Positions 42,423 to 51,560 of a DNA stretch of 64,000 nt are shown here, in pieces. A program made the position numbers and the translations under genes. This DNA is from Actinoplanes aureus (GTDB lineage: Bacteria; Actinomycetota; Actinomycetes; Mycobacteriales; Micromonosporaceae): positions 186,001 through 250,000 of the forward strand of contig NZ_JADQTO010000003.1 in assembly GCF_015704865.1 (NCBI RefSeq), given 5' to 3'. The notes under the pieces are model-generated. The model had not been told where the DNA came from. It saw only the letters and a program-made list of their open reading frames with translations, and made no database searches. Position 1 is the first letter of the stretch. Each line of letters starts with the position of its first letter.

Positions 42423-42516
42423 GGCCAGGGACGTCGGGCCAGCGACATCAGGCCAGCGACATCAGGCCAGCGAGGTCAAGCCAGCGACATTAGGCCAGCG
42501 ACATCAGGCGCCGTCA
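42423..42516 (-). repeat. Stop-anchored 14-bp array at the end of the LLM gene
   Basis: Six units of consensus GGCCAGCGACATCA lie at 42423-42506, followed by a degraded copy that contains the LLM stop. On the minus strand stop codons occur at 42516, 42506, 42492 (TAA), 42478, 42464 and 42450, mostly 14 bases apart, so frames rotate. A mutated copy keeps a stop (TGA to TAA). Confidence 0.88.
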
Positions 42517-43551
42517 GCCCAGGATCTTTCGCACCTGGGGGATCACCTGCGAGCCGTACAGCTCGATGCAGGTCATCAGGCGGTCGTGCGGCAGGGTGCC
42601 GTGCGAGTACTTCAGGTCGAAGCGCTGAATGCCGAGCGCGCGCACGGTGTCCGCGATCTTGCGGGCTACCGTCGCCGGGGAGCCGACGTGCCAGGCGCCC
42701 TCGGTCACGTCGGCCTGGAAACGGTCCCGGGTGATCGGCGGCCAGCCACGCTCCCGGCCGATCCGGTCCAGCATCCGCCTGGCGTGCGGCCAGAGCACCT
42801 CGACCGCCTCCTCGTCGGTGGCGGCGACGAACCCGGGGCAGTGCACGGCGACCGGCTGCTCCGGCCGGCCCAGCTCCTTGAGGGCGCGGTGGTACAGCTC
42901 GACGTAGGGCGCGAACCGGGCCGGCGCGCCGCCGATGATCGCCAGAACCAGCGGCAGGCCGTACCGGGCGGCGCGGACCACCGACTCGGGGCTGCCACCC
43001 ACGCCGATCCGGGTGCTGATCCGGCCGGACTCGACCTTCGGGTAGACGTGCTGGTCCTTCAGCGCCGGGCGGATCGTGCCGGACCAGGTCACCGGCTCGT
43101 CGCCGAGCAGATGGGACGGGTCGACCAGATGCGCCATCAGGTCCAGCTTCTCGCTGAACAGCCGCTCGTAGTCGGCCAGGTCGTAGCCGAACAGCGGGAA
43201 CGACTCGGTGAACGACCCGCGCCCCAGGATGATCTCGGCGCGGCCGTTCGACACCGCGTCCAGGGTGGCGAAGCGCTCGTACACGCGTACCGGATCGTCG
43301 GAACTGAGAACCGTGACCGCGGTGCCCAGAGTGATCCGTTCGGTCCGGGCGGCGATCGCCGCCAGTACGATCTCCGGCGCGGAGATCGCGTAGTCGTCGC
43401 GGTGATGCTCGCCGACGCCGAAGGCGTCGACCCCGAGGCGGTCGGCGAGCACGGCCTGCTCGACCACGTCCCGGATGACCTGGGCGTAGGGCAGGCGCTC
43501 GCCGTCCGCACCAACCGTTACATCGCCGAAGGTGTCGAGACCGAATTCCAT
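42514..43551 (-). CDS. LLM-class flavin-dependent oxidoreductase (345 aa)
   Basis: Bacterial-luciferase-like (alpha/beta)8 monooxygenase using FMN or F420. Family motifs: GVGEHHRDDYAISAPEIVLAAIAART (about 46-70), LGTAVTVLSSDDPVRVYERFATLDAVSNGRAEIILGRGSF-type region (about 75-113, quoted in part) and the Gly-rich IGVGGSPESVVRAARYG (about 181-197). Length is normal. The substrate is unknown. The start lies 10 bases after the smpB stop, so it is probably cotranscribed with smpB. Confidence 0.88.
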   Translation of the reverse strand: MEFGLDTFGDVTVGADGERLPYAQVIRDVVEQAVLADRLGVDAFGVGEHHRDDYAISAPEIVLAAIAARTERITLGTAVTVLSSDDPVRVYERFATLDAVSNGRAEIILGRGSFTESFPLFGYDLADYERLFSEKLDLMAHLVDPSHLLGDEPVTWSGTIRPALKDQHVYPKVESGRISTRIGVGGSPESVVRAARYGLPLVLAIIGGAPARFAPYVELYHRALKELGRPEQPVAVHCPGFVAATDEEAVEVLWPHARRMLDRIGRERGWPPITRDRFQADVTEGAWHVGSPATVARKIADTVRALGIQRFDLKYSHGTLPHDRLMTCIELYGSQVIPQVRKILG

Positions 43552-43560
43552 CAGGCGAGC

Positions 43561-44040
43561 CTATCTGCGGCCCTTGAGGCGCCGGCCCATCTCCCGGGCG
43601 ATCTCCTTCTTGGCGTCCCGCTCGGCGAGCACCTGCCGTTTATCGTACGATTTGAGGCCTCGTGCCACGCCGAGCTCGACCTTCGCCCAGCCGTCCTTGA
43701 AGTAGAGCGAGAGCGGCACGAGGGTCAGCCCGGTGCCGTTGCCCAGCTGGTTCAAGATCTTGATGATCTCGTCCTTGTGCAGCAGCAGCTTGCGGGTCCG
43801 GCGCGGGGCGTGGTTGGTCCAGCTGCCGAACCCGTACTCGGCGATGTGCAGCCCGTAGAGCATGATCTCGCCGTTGTGCTCCTGGGCGAACGTGTCGACC
43901 AGCGACGCGCGGCCCAGGCGCAGCGATTTCACCTCGGTCCCGGCCAGCACGAGGCCCGCCTCGTACGTCTTGAGGATGGCGTAGTCGTGCCGCGCCTTCT
44001 TGTTCGAGGCGATCAGCTTGGTTCCGGTCTCTCTGGGCAC
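43561..44040 (-). CDS. smpB: SsrA-binding protein SmpB (159 aa)
   Basis: Binds tmRNA and delivers it to stalled ribosomes for trans-translation. The N-terminal [32 protein letters not shown] (quoted in part), the oligonucleotide-binding fold, and the basic C-terminal tail ([28 protein letters not shown], in part) are complete. The [24 protein letters not shown] pattern is diagnostic. In many bacteria ssrA lies beside smpB; I did not find tmRNA sequence in the flanks here. It is cotranscribed with the LLM gene downstream. Confidence 0.97.
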   Translation of the reverse strand: MPRETGTKLIASNKKARHDYAILKTYEAGLVLAGTEVKSLRLGRASLVDTFAQEHNGEIMLYGLHIAEYGFGSWTNHAPRRTRKLLLHKDEIIKILNQLGNGTGLTLVPLSLYFKDGWAKVELGVARGLKSYDKRQVLAERDAKKEIAREMGRRLKGRR

Positions 44041-44101
44041 GATGCGAATCTAGGCCACCCGCACCGCGGGAGCCCACCGGGTTTCACGCTGTGCCCCTGA
44101 A

Positions 44102-44153
44102 CAAGCGACACCGAAATCAAGCGACACCCGAAATCAAGCGACACCCGAAATCA
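44102..44153 (-). repeat. Stop-anchored 17-bp array after the 97-aa gene
   Basis: CAAGCGACACCCGAAAT recurs with 16-17 base spacing. On the minus strand TGA codons occur at 44153 (real stop), 44136 and 44119, exactly 17 bases apart, one in each reading frame. Confidence 0.85.
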
Positions 44154-44444
44154 AGCGACGCCGGGCACCGCCGGTGGCTCGACCGGGATCGGGCGGCGCA
44201 TCGAGTACGTCACGCTGCTCAGCCGGTGCGGCTCGCCCAGCACGTGGATCACCGCCCGGTCGTACGCCTGCCAGCCGGCCGCGCCCGCCCGGTTGAGGTG
44301 CCGGATGTCGTCGAAGCGCTCGTCGGTACCCCAGCGCAGCGTCCCACCGGGGTGATGGAAGGTCGCGGTCCAGTCCATGAAGCGGTCGGAGCCCAGCGTG
44401 CCCGCGGCGCGGTACTCCAGCCGCGCGTATTCCCAGTTGTCCAC
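44151..44444 (-). CDS. Small conserved-looking protein of unknown function (97 aa)
   Basis: GTG start at 44444. CATAAT lies at 44456-44451, six bases before the start, so it fits a -10 box of a leaderless message; the longer open frame upstream is not needed. The sequence (VDNWEYARLEYR, DWTATFHHPGGTLRW, DDIRHLNRAGAAGWQAYDRAV) looks like a small beta-rich actinobacterial domain with Trp-rich strands. I do not recognise a family. Function unknown. Confidence 0.65.
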   Translation of the reverse strand: MDNWEYARLEYRAAGTLGSDRFMDWTATFHHPGGTLRWGTDERFDDIRHLNRAGAAGWQAYDRAVIHVLGEPHRLSSVTYSMRRPIPVEPPAVPGVA

Positions 44445-44655
44445 CGGATGATTATGCAGTCCGTTTCGGACACTTGCCCCACGGATACCGGGCACGGAGT
44501 AGTTCTTCCCTGAGGAATCCCTGAGGAATCCCTGATCTGACCGTTCTCGGGGTTCAAATCGACCTCCCCGCATGCTTACGCTCCCACGGTCTGCTTGTGA
44601 ACGGGTACGAGCGTGCACAGGGACGAGCGACAGCGCGCTTCTGATCGGGGGGATC

Positions 44656-46782
44656 ATGGCGACGGGGACTCTGGCTAGGTTCGTCTGCGGCCGGCGCACC
44701 AAATGGGTCGTGCTGGCCCTGTGGATCGTGATCCTCGCGGTGGCCGGCCCGCTCGCCGGCAAGCTCAGCAGCGCCGAACGCAACGACAACGCCTCCTGGC
44801 TGCCCGGCAACGCCGAGGCCACGCAGGTCTCCGAGCTGCAGCAGCAGTTCTCGCCGTCGGAGATCGTGCCGGCCATCATCGTCTACGAACGCACCGCCGG
44901 CATCACCGAGGCCGACCAGGCGAAGGCCGCCGCCGACGCGCAGGGCATCCGCTCGGTCACCGGCGTGACCGGCGAGGTGGCCGGTCCGTTCCCGGCCGAG
45001 GACGGCCAGGCGCTGCAGACCATCGTGCCGATCGAGATCGACAGCGAGGGCTGGGACAAGATCGCCGACGTCATCGACGAGATAAAAGCGGTCATCGGTA
45101 CGGGTGAGAACGGTCTCACCGTCCACCTGACCGGCCCGGCCGGTTCCGCCGCCGACTCGGCCGCCGCGTTCGCCGGTGTCGACAGCACCCTGCTCTACAC
45201 GACCCTCGCCATCGTCACGATCATCCTGCTGATCACGTACCGGAGCCCGGTCCTCTGGCTGCTTCCGATCATCTCGGCCGGCGCCGCGCTGATCACCGCG
45301 CAGGCGGTGGTCTACCTGCTCGCCGAATACAACGGCCTGGTGGTCAACGCGCAGAGCGCCGGCATCCTGACCGTGCTGGTCTTCGGCGCCGGCACCGACT
45401 ACGCCCTGCTGCTCGTCGCCCGCTACCGGGAGGAGCTGCGCCGGCACAGCGACCGGCACGAGGCGATGATGTTCGCCCTGCACCGGGCCGGACCGGCGAT
45501 CATCGCCAGCGCCGCGACCGTGGCGATCGGCATGTCCTGCCTGATGCTCGCCGAGGTCAACTCGACGAGCGGCCTCGGACCGGTCGCCGCGATCGGCGTG
45601 GTCGTCGCCCTGTTCGCGATGATGTCGCTGCTGCCGGCCCTGCTGGTGATCGGCGGCCGCTGGCTGTTCTGGCCGGTCCGCCCGGCCTTCGGCTCCGCCG
45701 AACCGACCGCGACCGGCATGTGGGCCCGGATGGGCGCCCGGATCGGCCGCCGCCCGCGCGCCGTCTGGATCGGCACCGCGCTGGCGCTCGGCGTGATGTC
45801 GCTCGGCCTGTTCCAGCTCAACGCGAACGGGCTCTCCCAGCAGGACTCGTTCACCACCGAGCAGCCGTCCGCCGCCGGCCAGGAGGTCCTGGCCCGGCAC
45901 TTCCCGGCCGGCGAGGGCCAGCCGATCGTGGTGATCGCCAACTCCGCTCAGGCCGACCCGGTGCGTCAGGCCTTCGCCGCCACGCCCGGCATCAGCGCGG
46001 TCGGCGAACCGCTGGAGCGCGGCGGTCTGGTCCAGCTCGAGGGCACGCTGCAGGCCGCGGCGGACAGCGAGGAGGCGGAGGACACCGTACGCGCGGTGCG
46101 CACCGCCGTGCACGCGGTCCCCGGAGCGGACGCGAAGGTCGGCGGCATGACCGCGATGACCCTCGACATCAACGAGGCCAACAAGCACGACAACCGGCTG
46201 ATCATCCCGCTGGTTCTGCTGGTCGTCCTGGCGATCCTCGGCGTGCTGCTGCGGGCCGTGGTCGCGCCGCTGATCCTGATCGGCACCGTCGTGCTGTCGT
46301 TCGCCGCCGCGCTCGGCGTCAGCGCGCTGGTCTTCCGGCACGTCCTCGGGTTCGCCGGGGAGGACACCGCGTTCCCGCTGTTCGTCTTCGTCTTCCTGGT
46401 CGCGCTCGGCATCGACTACAACATCTTCCTGATGACCCGGGTTCGCGAGGAGGCCTGGCAGCACGGCACCCGGCGGGGCGCCGTTATCGGCCTGGCCGCC
46501 ACCGGCGGCGTCATCACCTCGGCCGGGGTGGTCCTCGCCGGCACGTTCGCAGCGCTCGCCAGCCTGCCGCTCGTCGCGTTCGCGGAGATCGGCTTCGCGG
46601 TGGCGTTCGGCGTGCTGCTGGACACCCTGGTGGTGCGGTCGGTGCTGGTCACCGCCCTCAACCTGGATCTCGGGCGGTGGATGTGGTGGCCGAGCAAGCT
46701 CACTCGCGTCCTGGACGAACCGCCCGGCCACACCCCGGTGTCACCGGCCCCGGCCACCCTCTCCGGAAAGGCGGCGGAATAG
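44656..46782 (+). CDS. MMPL-family RND transporter (708 aa)
   Basis: Inner-membrane transporter of the MmpL/RND superfamily, exporting lipids or hydrophobic compounds with the proton gradient. The ATG 44656 follows a GGGGGGAT ribosome site; upstream in-frame residues are rejected. The first helix (about 15-35) precedes an outer domain. Helices 2-6 (about 175-350) contain VFGAGTDYALLLVARYREEL and the second half (about 370-680) repeats the pattern with ALGIDYNIFLMTRVREE. The two GxxxDYxxF/L motifs with buried Asp-Tyr pairs are the proton relay. Expected length. No lipid-synthesis gene is adjacent. Confidence 0.92.
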   Translation: MATGTLARFVCGRRTKWVVLALWIVILAVAGPLAGKLSSAERNDNASWLPGNAEATQVSELQQQFSPSEIVPAIIVYERTAGITEADQAKAAADAQGIRSVTGVTGEVAGPFPAEDGQALQTIVPIEIDSEGWDKIADVIDEIKAVIGTGENGLTVHLTGPAGSAADSAAAFAGVDSTLLYTTLAIVTIILLITYRSPVLWLLPIISAGAALITAQAVVYLLAEYNGLVVNAQSAGILTVLVFGAGTDYALLLVARYREELRRHSDRHEAMMFALHRAGPAIIASAATVAIGMSCLMLAEVNSTSGLGPVAAIGVVVALFAMMSLLPALLVIGGRWLFWPVRPAFGSAEPTATGMWARMGARIGRRPRAVWIGTALALGVMSLGLFQLNANGLSQQDSFTTEQPSAAGQEVLARHFPAGEGQPIVVIANSAQADPVRQAFAATPGISAVGEPLERGGLVQLEGTLQAAADSEEAEDTVRAVRTAVHAVPGADAKVGGMTAMTLDINEANKHDNRLIIPLVLLVVLAILGVLLRAVVAPLILIGTVVLSFAAALGVSALVFRHVLGFAGEDTAFPLFVFVFLVALGIDYNIFLMTRVREEAWQHGTRRGAVIGLAATGGVITSAGVVLAGTFAALASLPLVAFAEIGFAVAFGVLLDTLVVRSVLVTALNLDLGRWMWWPSKLTRVLDEPPGHTPVSPAPATLSGKAAE

Positions 46783-46786
46783 GAGG

Positions 46787-47218
46787 TCAGATCGGCTCGG
46801 AGTCGAAGGTCTTACCGTTGACGTGCTCGTACGCGCCCTTGACCAGCTCGCGCAGCACGTCCTGATCGAGGTCGGAGAGCCGCTTCACATAGAGGCAGGC
46901 CTTGCTGGTGCGGTGCGGCCCGAGCCGGCTCATCAGATCGTCGTAGCCCTCGAAACCGGTCGACACGTAGAGGGTGAGGGCCTGCTTGCGCGGGGACATG
47001 CCGACCGCCGGCCAGTTGCCCTCGCGGCCGGAGGCGTACTTGTAGCGGTACTCGCCGAATCCGACGATCGCGCTGCCCCACATCGCCGGCTCGGCGCCGG
47101 TCACCTCGGCCATCAGCTCGCAGACGGCCTCGGCATCCGCACGTCGCTTCTCGTCCGCCACGGTGGCGAGGAACTCCGCCACGTCACTGTCGTTACGGGT
47201 CGTCTTCGGCTCGGCCAT
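46787..47218 (-). CDS. DUF1801 (YdhG-like) domain protein (143 aa)
   Basis: Small cytoplasmic protein with the DUF1801 fold: EFLATVADEKRRADAEAVCELM, WGSAIVGFGEYRYKYASGREGNWPAVGMSPRK (in part) and DLDQDVLRELVKGAYEHV. Function is unknown. ATG 47218 (MAEPKTTR) is chosen over an upstream start because the added residues are low-complexity and basic. It converges on the MMPL gene with only four bases between the stops. Confidence 0.85.
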   Translation of the reverse strand: MAEPKTTRNDSDVAEFLATVADEKRRADAEAVCELMAEVTGAEPAMWGSAIVGFGEYRYKYASGREGNWPAVGMSPRKQALTLYVSTGFEGYDDLMSRLGPHRTSKACLYVKRLSDLDQDVLRELVKGAYEHVNGKTFDSEPI

Positions 47219-47385
47219 GTCCGCCAGCCTAGGCGGGGCCGCGGGAACCGCGCATGACCTGATCGGGGGAGGGCGACGCCTCCTGTGTGTAATCGCGTTG
47301 TCACAGTCTGAACGCACGCTTCACTGCCGCTGACCTTTCCGCGCAGAGTCCCAGTTTGGGGGGCGGATGATGCGAGGGAGAAGCG

Positions 47386-48384
47386 ATGAAGGCTGTCCGG
47401 GTGCACTCCTACGGCAAGCCGCCGACCGTCGACGAGGTGCCGGAACCGGCGGTCACCGGCCCGTGGGACGTGCTCGTTCAGGTGGGGGCGGCCGGCCTCT
47501 GCCGTACCGACCTGCACATCGTCGAGGGGCAGTGGGCGGAGAAATCGGGCGTGCGGCTGCCGTACGTCATCGGTCATGAGAACGCGGGCTGGGTGCGTGA
47601 GGTAGGCAGCGCCGTCACCAATGTCGCCGCAGGCGACGCGGTGATCCTGCACCCCCTCGTGACCTGCGGGTTGTGCCGGCCGTGCCGGCGCGGCGACGAC
47701 GTGCACTGCGAGAACTCGCGGTTCCCCGGCATCGACTGCGACGGCGGCATGGCCGATCTGCTGCTGACCAACGCCCGTTCCGTGGTGAAGCTGGCGTCCG
47801 GCCTGGAGCCGGCCGCGGTGGCCGCGCTCGCGGACGCCGGGCTGACCGCCTACCACGCGGTTCGCAAGGCGGCGCCGCTCCTGCACCCCGGAACGACCTG
47901 CGTCGTGATCGGCGCGGGTGGGCTCGGGCACATCGGCATCCAGTGCCTGCTCGCCATGACCGCCACCCGGGTGATCGTGGTCGACCCGAGCGAGCGGGCC
48001 CGCGAACTGGCCCGCGAACTGGGCGCGCACGACGTCACCGACCGCACCGACGAGCTGGCCGACACCGCGCACGTGGTGCTCGACTTCGTCGGCGAGCAGG
48101 GCGCGGAGGCGGCCGGTCTGGCGATGACCCGGCGGGCCGGCAGCTACTACGTGATCGGGTACGGCGGCACGGTGAACATCCCGACCATCGACCTGATCTC
48201 CACCGAACGCAACATCGTCGGGAACCTGGTCGGCTCCTACACCGACCTGGACGAGCTGATGACGCTCGCCGCGCAGGGCAAGGTCACCCTGCACACCAAG
48301 ACCTACCAGCTCAGCGCCGTGAACGAGGCGATCGACGACCTGGAGACCGGCGGGCTCGCCGGCCGCGCGATTCTCGTCCCGTAA
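47386..48384 (+). CDS. Zinc-dependent alcohol dehydrogenase, MDR family (332 aa)
   Basis: Medium-chain NAD(P)-dependent alcohol dehydrogenase. Catalytic zinc ligands Cys39 (LCRTDLH) and GHEN are present, the structural zinc lobe CGLCRPCRRGDDVHC is intact, and the Rossmann motif VIGAGGLGHIG lies at about residues 174-184. ATG with GAGGGAGAAGC. It is followed 43 bases later by an amidohydrolase and then a DUF59 protein. The same three-gene order is remembered from propane/mim-type binuclear iron monooxygenase clusters, in which the ADH oxidises the alcohol product. Confidence 0.9.
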   Translation: MKAVRVHSYGKPPTVDEVPEPAVTGPWDVLVQVGAAGLCRTDLHIVEGQWAEKSGVRLPYVIGHENAGWVREVGSAVTNVAAGDAVILHPLVTCGLCRPCRRGDDVHCENSRFPGIDCDGGMADLLLTNARSVVKLASGLEPAAVAALADAGLTAYHAVRKAAPLLHPGTTCVVIGAGGLGHIGIQCLLAMTATRVIVVDPSERARELARELGAHDVTDRTDELADTAHVVLDFVGEQGAEAAGLAMTRRAGSYYVIGYGGTVNIPTIDLISTERNIVGNLVGSYTDLDELMTLAAQGKVTLHTKTYQLSAVNEAIDDLETGGLAGRAILVP

Positions 48385-48427
48385 CGGTTCTGTCTATAAA
48401 ACGGTCCGGTCCCATAGAGGGGATGCC

Positions 48428-49519
48428 ATGTACCAGAACTACTTCGTCGTGGACGCGCACACCCACTTCTGGGACGGCAGCCCGGCCAACCAGATCAACC
48501 GGTACGGCGAGGGCTTCATCAAGTGCTTCTACGATTACCACGCCAACCTGTCGCCGGACGAGTACAAGTGGACCCTCGAGGAGTTCGAGCGCTACAGCGA
48601 GGAGCGCATGATCCGCGACCTGTTCGAGAACGGGTACGACGACGTCGCGATCCTGCAGTCCACCTACCTGACCGACTGGTACGTCAACGGCTTCAACACC
48701 ACCGAGCAGAACGGGCGGATGGCCGAACGCCACCCGGGCCGGTTCATCGTCAACGGCCGGTGGGACCCACGGGACGGCGAGGCCGGTCTGGAGAAGCTGG
48801 AGCGGCTGCACGAGCGCTGGCAGCTGCGCGGCGTGAAGCTCTACACCGCCGAGTGGAAGGGCGACTCCAAGGGCTGGAAACTCAGTGACCCGTGGGCGTA
48901 CCGGTATCTGGAGAAGTGCCAGGACCTGGGCATCCACAACATCCACGTGCACAAGGGCCCGACCGTCTACCCGATGAACCGGGACGCCTTCGACGTGGCC
49001 GACGTGGACGACGCCGCCACCGCGTTCCCCCGGCTGAACTTCATCGTCGAGCATGTCGGCCTGCCGCGCTTGGAGGACTTCTGCTGGATCGCTACCCAGG
49101 AGCCGAACGTGTACGGCGGCCTCGCGGTGGCCATGCCGTTCATCCACAGCCGGCCCCGCTACTTCGCGCAGATCATCGGCGAGCTGCTCTACTGGCTCGA
49201 CGAGAACCGGATCCTGTTCGGCAGCGACTACGCGATCTGGCAGCCGAAGTGGCTCATCGAGAAGTTCGTGGAATTCCAGATCCCGGAGGACATGCAGGGC
49301 GAGTACGGGACGCTCACCCCGACGATCAAGAAGAAGATCCTGGGGTTGAACGCGGCGCGGCTCTATGACATCAAGGTGCCGGGCGAGCTCGATGTGCCCG
49401 ACGAGCCGGTGGACACCGGCCATGCGGTCGGATCGGGACCGGTGTCGGCTGGTTCATCTGGGTCGGCTGGTTCATCTGGGTCGGCTGGGTCGGCTGGGTC
49501 TTCGGGAACGGCGCGATGA
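48428..49519 (+). CDS. Amidohydrolase-family metal-dependent hydrolase (363 aa)
   Basis: Amidohydrolase-2 (TIM-barrel) protein. Metal-binding DAHTH (His11, His13) opens the barrel, HVHKGPT and the later FIVEHVGLPRLED provide further His ligands, and FGSDYAIWQPKW carries the catalytic Asp. Length without the tail is normal. The last 20 or so residues are an AGSSGS hexapeptide repeat produced by an 18-bp array and are probably dispensable. In monooxygenase clusters this gene type is linked to enzyme maturation or metal insertion, but its role is not settled. TATAAA at 48390-48400 could be a separate promoter. Confidence 0.85.
   Translation: MYQNYFVVDAHTHFWDGSPANQINRYGEGFIKCFYDYHANLSPDEYKWTLEEFERYSEERMIRDLFENGYDDVAILQSTYLTDWYVNGFNTTEQNGRMAERHPGRFIVNGRWDPRDGEAGLEKLERLHERWQLRGVKLYTAEWKGDSKGWKLSDPWAYRYLEKCQDLGIHNIHVHKGPTVYPMNRDAFDVADVDDAATAFPRLNFIVEHVGLPRLEDFCWIATQEPNVYGGLAVAMPFIHSRPRYFAQIIGELLYWLDENRILFGSDYAIWQPKWLIEKFVEFQIPEDMQGEYGTLTPTIKKKILGLNAARLYDIKVPGELDVPDEPVDTGHAVGSGPVSAGSSGSAGSSGSAGSAGSSGTAR
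49451..49504 (+). repeat. In-frame 18-bp array at the amidohydrolase C-terminus
   Basis: GGTTCATCTGGGTCGGCT occurs twice in a row and continues in partial copies to within about 15 bases of the stop. It encodes AGSSGS repeats. The unit is a multiple of three, so the frame is kept. Confidence 0.85.
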
Positions 49520-50283
49520 TTCCGGTCCCGGCCGGCGGGCCGAGCGCGGCCGCGGCGGCGGCTTGGGCGGCCCTCGGCCGGGTCCGCGATCCCGAGCTGG
49601 ACCAGCCGATCACCGACCTGGGTTTCGTCGCGAGCCTGCGGATCGAGCCCGGCCTGACCCGGGTGGAGCTTCAGCTGCCGACCTACTTCTGCGCGCCGAA
49701 CTTCGCGTGGCTGATGGTCGCCGACGCCCGGGACGCACTGGCGTCCGCCGGCGACGGCCGGGTCGAGGTGGTGCTGCTCGACCATTTCGCCGCCGACGAG
49801 ATCAACGCCGGGGTGGCGGCGGCCGGCGGCTTCGGGTCCCGCTTCGACACCGACGGCGGCGATCCGGTGCTCGCCGGGCTGCGCGAGACGTTCGACCGCA
49901 AGGCGCACGTCGCCGCGCAGGAACGGCTGGCCCGCGCGCTGGCTGCGCAGGTGGGGGAGCGGCTGCCGGACGTCACGCTCGCGGAGGCGGCGCGCTTGGC
50001 GCCGGACGCGACCGACGCGGTGGTCCGGCGCCGCGCGCGGCTCGGCCTGAGCAGCGAGTTCGCGATCTGCGACGAGCGGGGCGCGCCGGTCACGGCCGAC
50101 CGGCTGCCGGGGTGGTTGCGCTTCGCCCGCACGGTACGGGTGAGCGTCGACGGCAATGCCGCACTCTGCCGAGGCCTGCTGGAAACCCGCTACGGCCCAA
50201 CGCGCACCGACCCAGCGCGCACCGACCCAACGCGCACCGACCCAGCGCGCACCGACCCAGCGCGCACCGGCTCAGCGAGGTAA
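49516..50283 (+). CDS. DUF59/MIP18-family iron-sulfur assembly-like protein (255 aa)
   Basis: The N-terminal half (about 1-100) is a DUF59 domain: ALGRVRDPELDQPITDLGFVASLRI and the conserved cysteine in YFCAPNFAW. DUF59 proteins take part in Fe-S or diiron-protein maturation. The C-terminal half is helical and unrecognised. The last 25 residues are RTDPA pentapeptide repeats made by a 15-bp array. The ATG overlaps the amidohydrolase stop (ATGA), so the two are coupled. It converges on an IclR-type regulator gene. Confidence 0.82.
   Translation: MIPVPAGGPSAAAAAAWAALGRVRDPELDQPITDLGFVASLRIEPGLTRVELQLPTYFCAPNFAWLMVADARDALASAGDGRVEVVLLDHFAADEINAGVAAAGGFGSRFDTDGGDPVLAGLRETFDRKAHVAAQERLARALAAQVGERLPDVTLAEAARLAPDATDAVVRRRARLGLSSEFAICDERGAPVTADRLPGWLRFARTVRVSVDGNAALCRGLLETRYGPTRTDPARTDPTRTDPARTDPARTGSAR
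50201..50275 (+). repeat. Five 15-bp units at the 3' end of the DUF59 gene
   Basis: CGCGCACCGACCCAG (or ending CAA) is repeated five times, 50201-50275, ending six bases before the stop codon. It encodes RTDPA/RTDPT. Confidence 0.93.
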
Positions 50284-50289
50284 GTCCCT

Positions 50290-51090
50290 TCACCCGCCAA
50301 CCCGGCCGGTGCGGGCCGCGCTCTCCAAGGCGACCGCGCGGCTCGCCCGGACCGCGCCGAGCCGGACGACCCGTTCCACCGCCCACCGGTCGGACCGCAT
50401 CCGGCTGGTGGGCAGCGACACGGCGACCGCGCCCACGAACCGGCCGGCCGCGTCGTTGACCGGCGCGGCCATGCAGCTCAGCTCCGGCTGGAACTCGTTC
50501 ACCTCGACGGCCAGCCCGGTCCCGCGTACCTGCCGGAGCTGACGCCGCAGCAGCTCCCGATCGGTGACGGTGGCCGGGGTGACCGCCGGCGTCCCGGTGC
50601 GGTCCAGGACCGCCTCCCGGTCGGCGGGCTCCAGGGTGGCGAGCATCAGCTTGCCGAACGCGGTGGCGTGCGGTGCCTCGTGGAAGCCGACACCGAGGGT
50701 CCGGATCCGCGGATGCGTCGGGCACTCGTCGACGTGCGCGACGATCATCTCGGCGTTGCGCAGCGCGGCGTAGTAGGCGGCGGCGTGGGCCTGCCGGTGC
50801 ACCACCGCAGCGATCCGGCGCACCTCGGCCGGCGCCGCGATCTGCCGGTGCAGCGCCCGGGCCAGGTCGTCCACCCGGTGCCCCAGCGCGTACGCCTTCT
50901 CCTCGGCGAGATGGACCAGATAGCCGCCGGTGACCAGTGTGGTGAGCAGGTGGTACGTGGTCGGCAGGGTGAGACCGAGCGCGCGGGCCACGTCCCGGGC
51001 GGCGACCGGACCGCCCGCGGCGGCGACGTGGTCGAGCACCCGCATCGCCCGCTCGACGGACTGCAGCAGTCCGGCCCCTTTACCGCTCAT
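50290..51090 (-). CDS. IclR-family transcriptional regulator (266 aa)
   Basis: N-terminal winged helix (about residues 9-70: LLQSVERAMRVLDHVAAAGGPVAARDVARALGL in part, then PTTYHLLTTLVTGGYLV) and C-terminal IclR effector domain (about 85-255; GVGFHEAPHATAFGKLMLA is the family hallmark). The ATG 51090 is preferred because upstream residues are poor. It is placed convergently to the ADH-amidohydrolase-DUF59 set and divergently from a small monooxygenase gene. It probably controls one of these in response to an aromatic or small acid ligand. Confidence 0.9.
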   Translation of the reverse strand: MSGKGAGLLQSVERAMRVLDHVAAAGGPVAARDVARALGLTLPTTYHLLTTLVTGGYLVHLAEEKAYALGHRVDDLARALHRQIAAPAEVRRIAAVVHRQAHAAAYYAALRNAEMIVAHVDECPTHPRIRTLGVGFHEAPHATAFGKLMLATLEPADREAVLDRTGTPAVTPATVTDRELLRRQLRQVRGTGLAVEVNEFQPELSCMAAPVNDAAGRFVGAVAVSLPTSRMRSDRWAVERVVRLGAVRASRAVALESAARTGRVGG

Positions 51091-51179
51091 GGTGCCAGCC
51101 TGCGTGCCCAGCCATGATGAGGGAACCCGGCCGACCCCATCCGCACAGACTCCATCAGCACAGAATGATTGGATCAACG

Positions 51180-51506
51180 ATGATCTTCATTACCGCGAAG
51201 TTCCTGATCAAGCCGGAGCACGCCGACGACTGGCCGCGCCTCGCCGGCCCGTTCACCGAGGCGACCCGGGCCGAACCGGGCTGCCTCTGGTTCGACTGGT
51301 CCCGCAGCCTCGACGATCCGCGCGAATACGTACTCGTCGAAGCCTTCCGGGACGGCGAGGCCGGTGGCGCGCACGTCGGCTCGGCCCACTTCAAGCAGGC
51401 GCAGCAGGACCTGCCGAAATACCTGTCCGCCACCCCGAAGATCATCAGCCAGACCGTCGACCAGGACGATTGGTCCGAGTTGGGGGAGATGCGGGTAGCG
51501 GGGTGA
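51180..51506 (+). CDS. ABM-domain putative quinol monooxygenase, YgiN-like (108 aa)
   Basis: A small dimeric ferredoxin-like antibiotic-biosynthesis-monooxygenase domain: FITAKFLIKPEHADDWPRLAGPFTEATRAEPGCLWFDWSRS (in part) and ESFR-like VLVEAFRDGEAGGAHVGSAHFK. Such proteins act on quinones without a cofactor. ATG 51180 is chosen; the frame upstream is repeat-like. It diverges from the IclR gene with 89 bases between starts. Confidence 0.85.
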   Translation: MIFITAKFLIKPEHADDWPRLAGPFTEATRAEPGCLWFDWSRSLDDPREYVLVEAFRDGEAGGAHVGSAHFKQAQQDLPKYLSATPKIISQTVDQDDWSELGEMRVAG

Positions 51507-51560
51507 GCTGTGGAGATTGAGCTGGGCGTCGCGGCGGGCGCGGGACCCACCCGCCGCGAC

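Noticed and set aside
43561..44100. ssrA (tmRNA) next to smpB
   Set aside because: No tmRNA-like acceptor/T-arm or tag-coding sequence was seen on either side; neighbours are protein genes with gaps too short.
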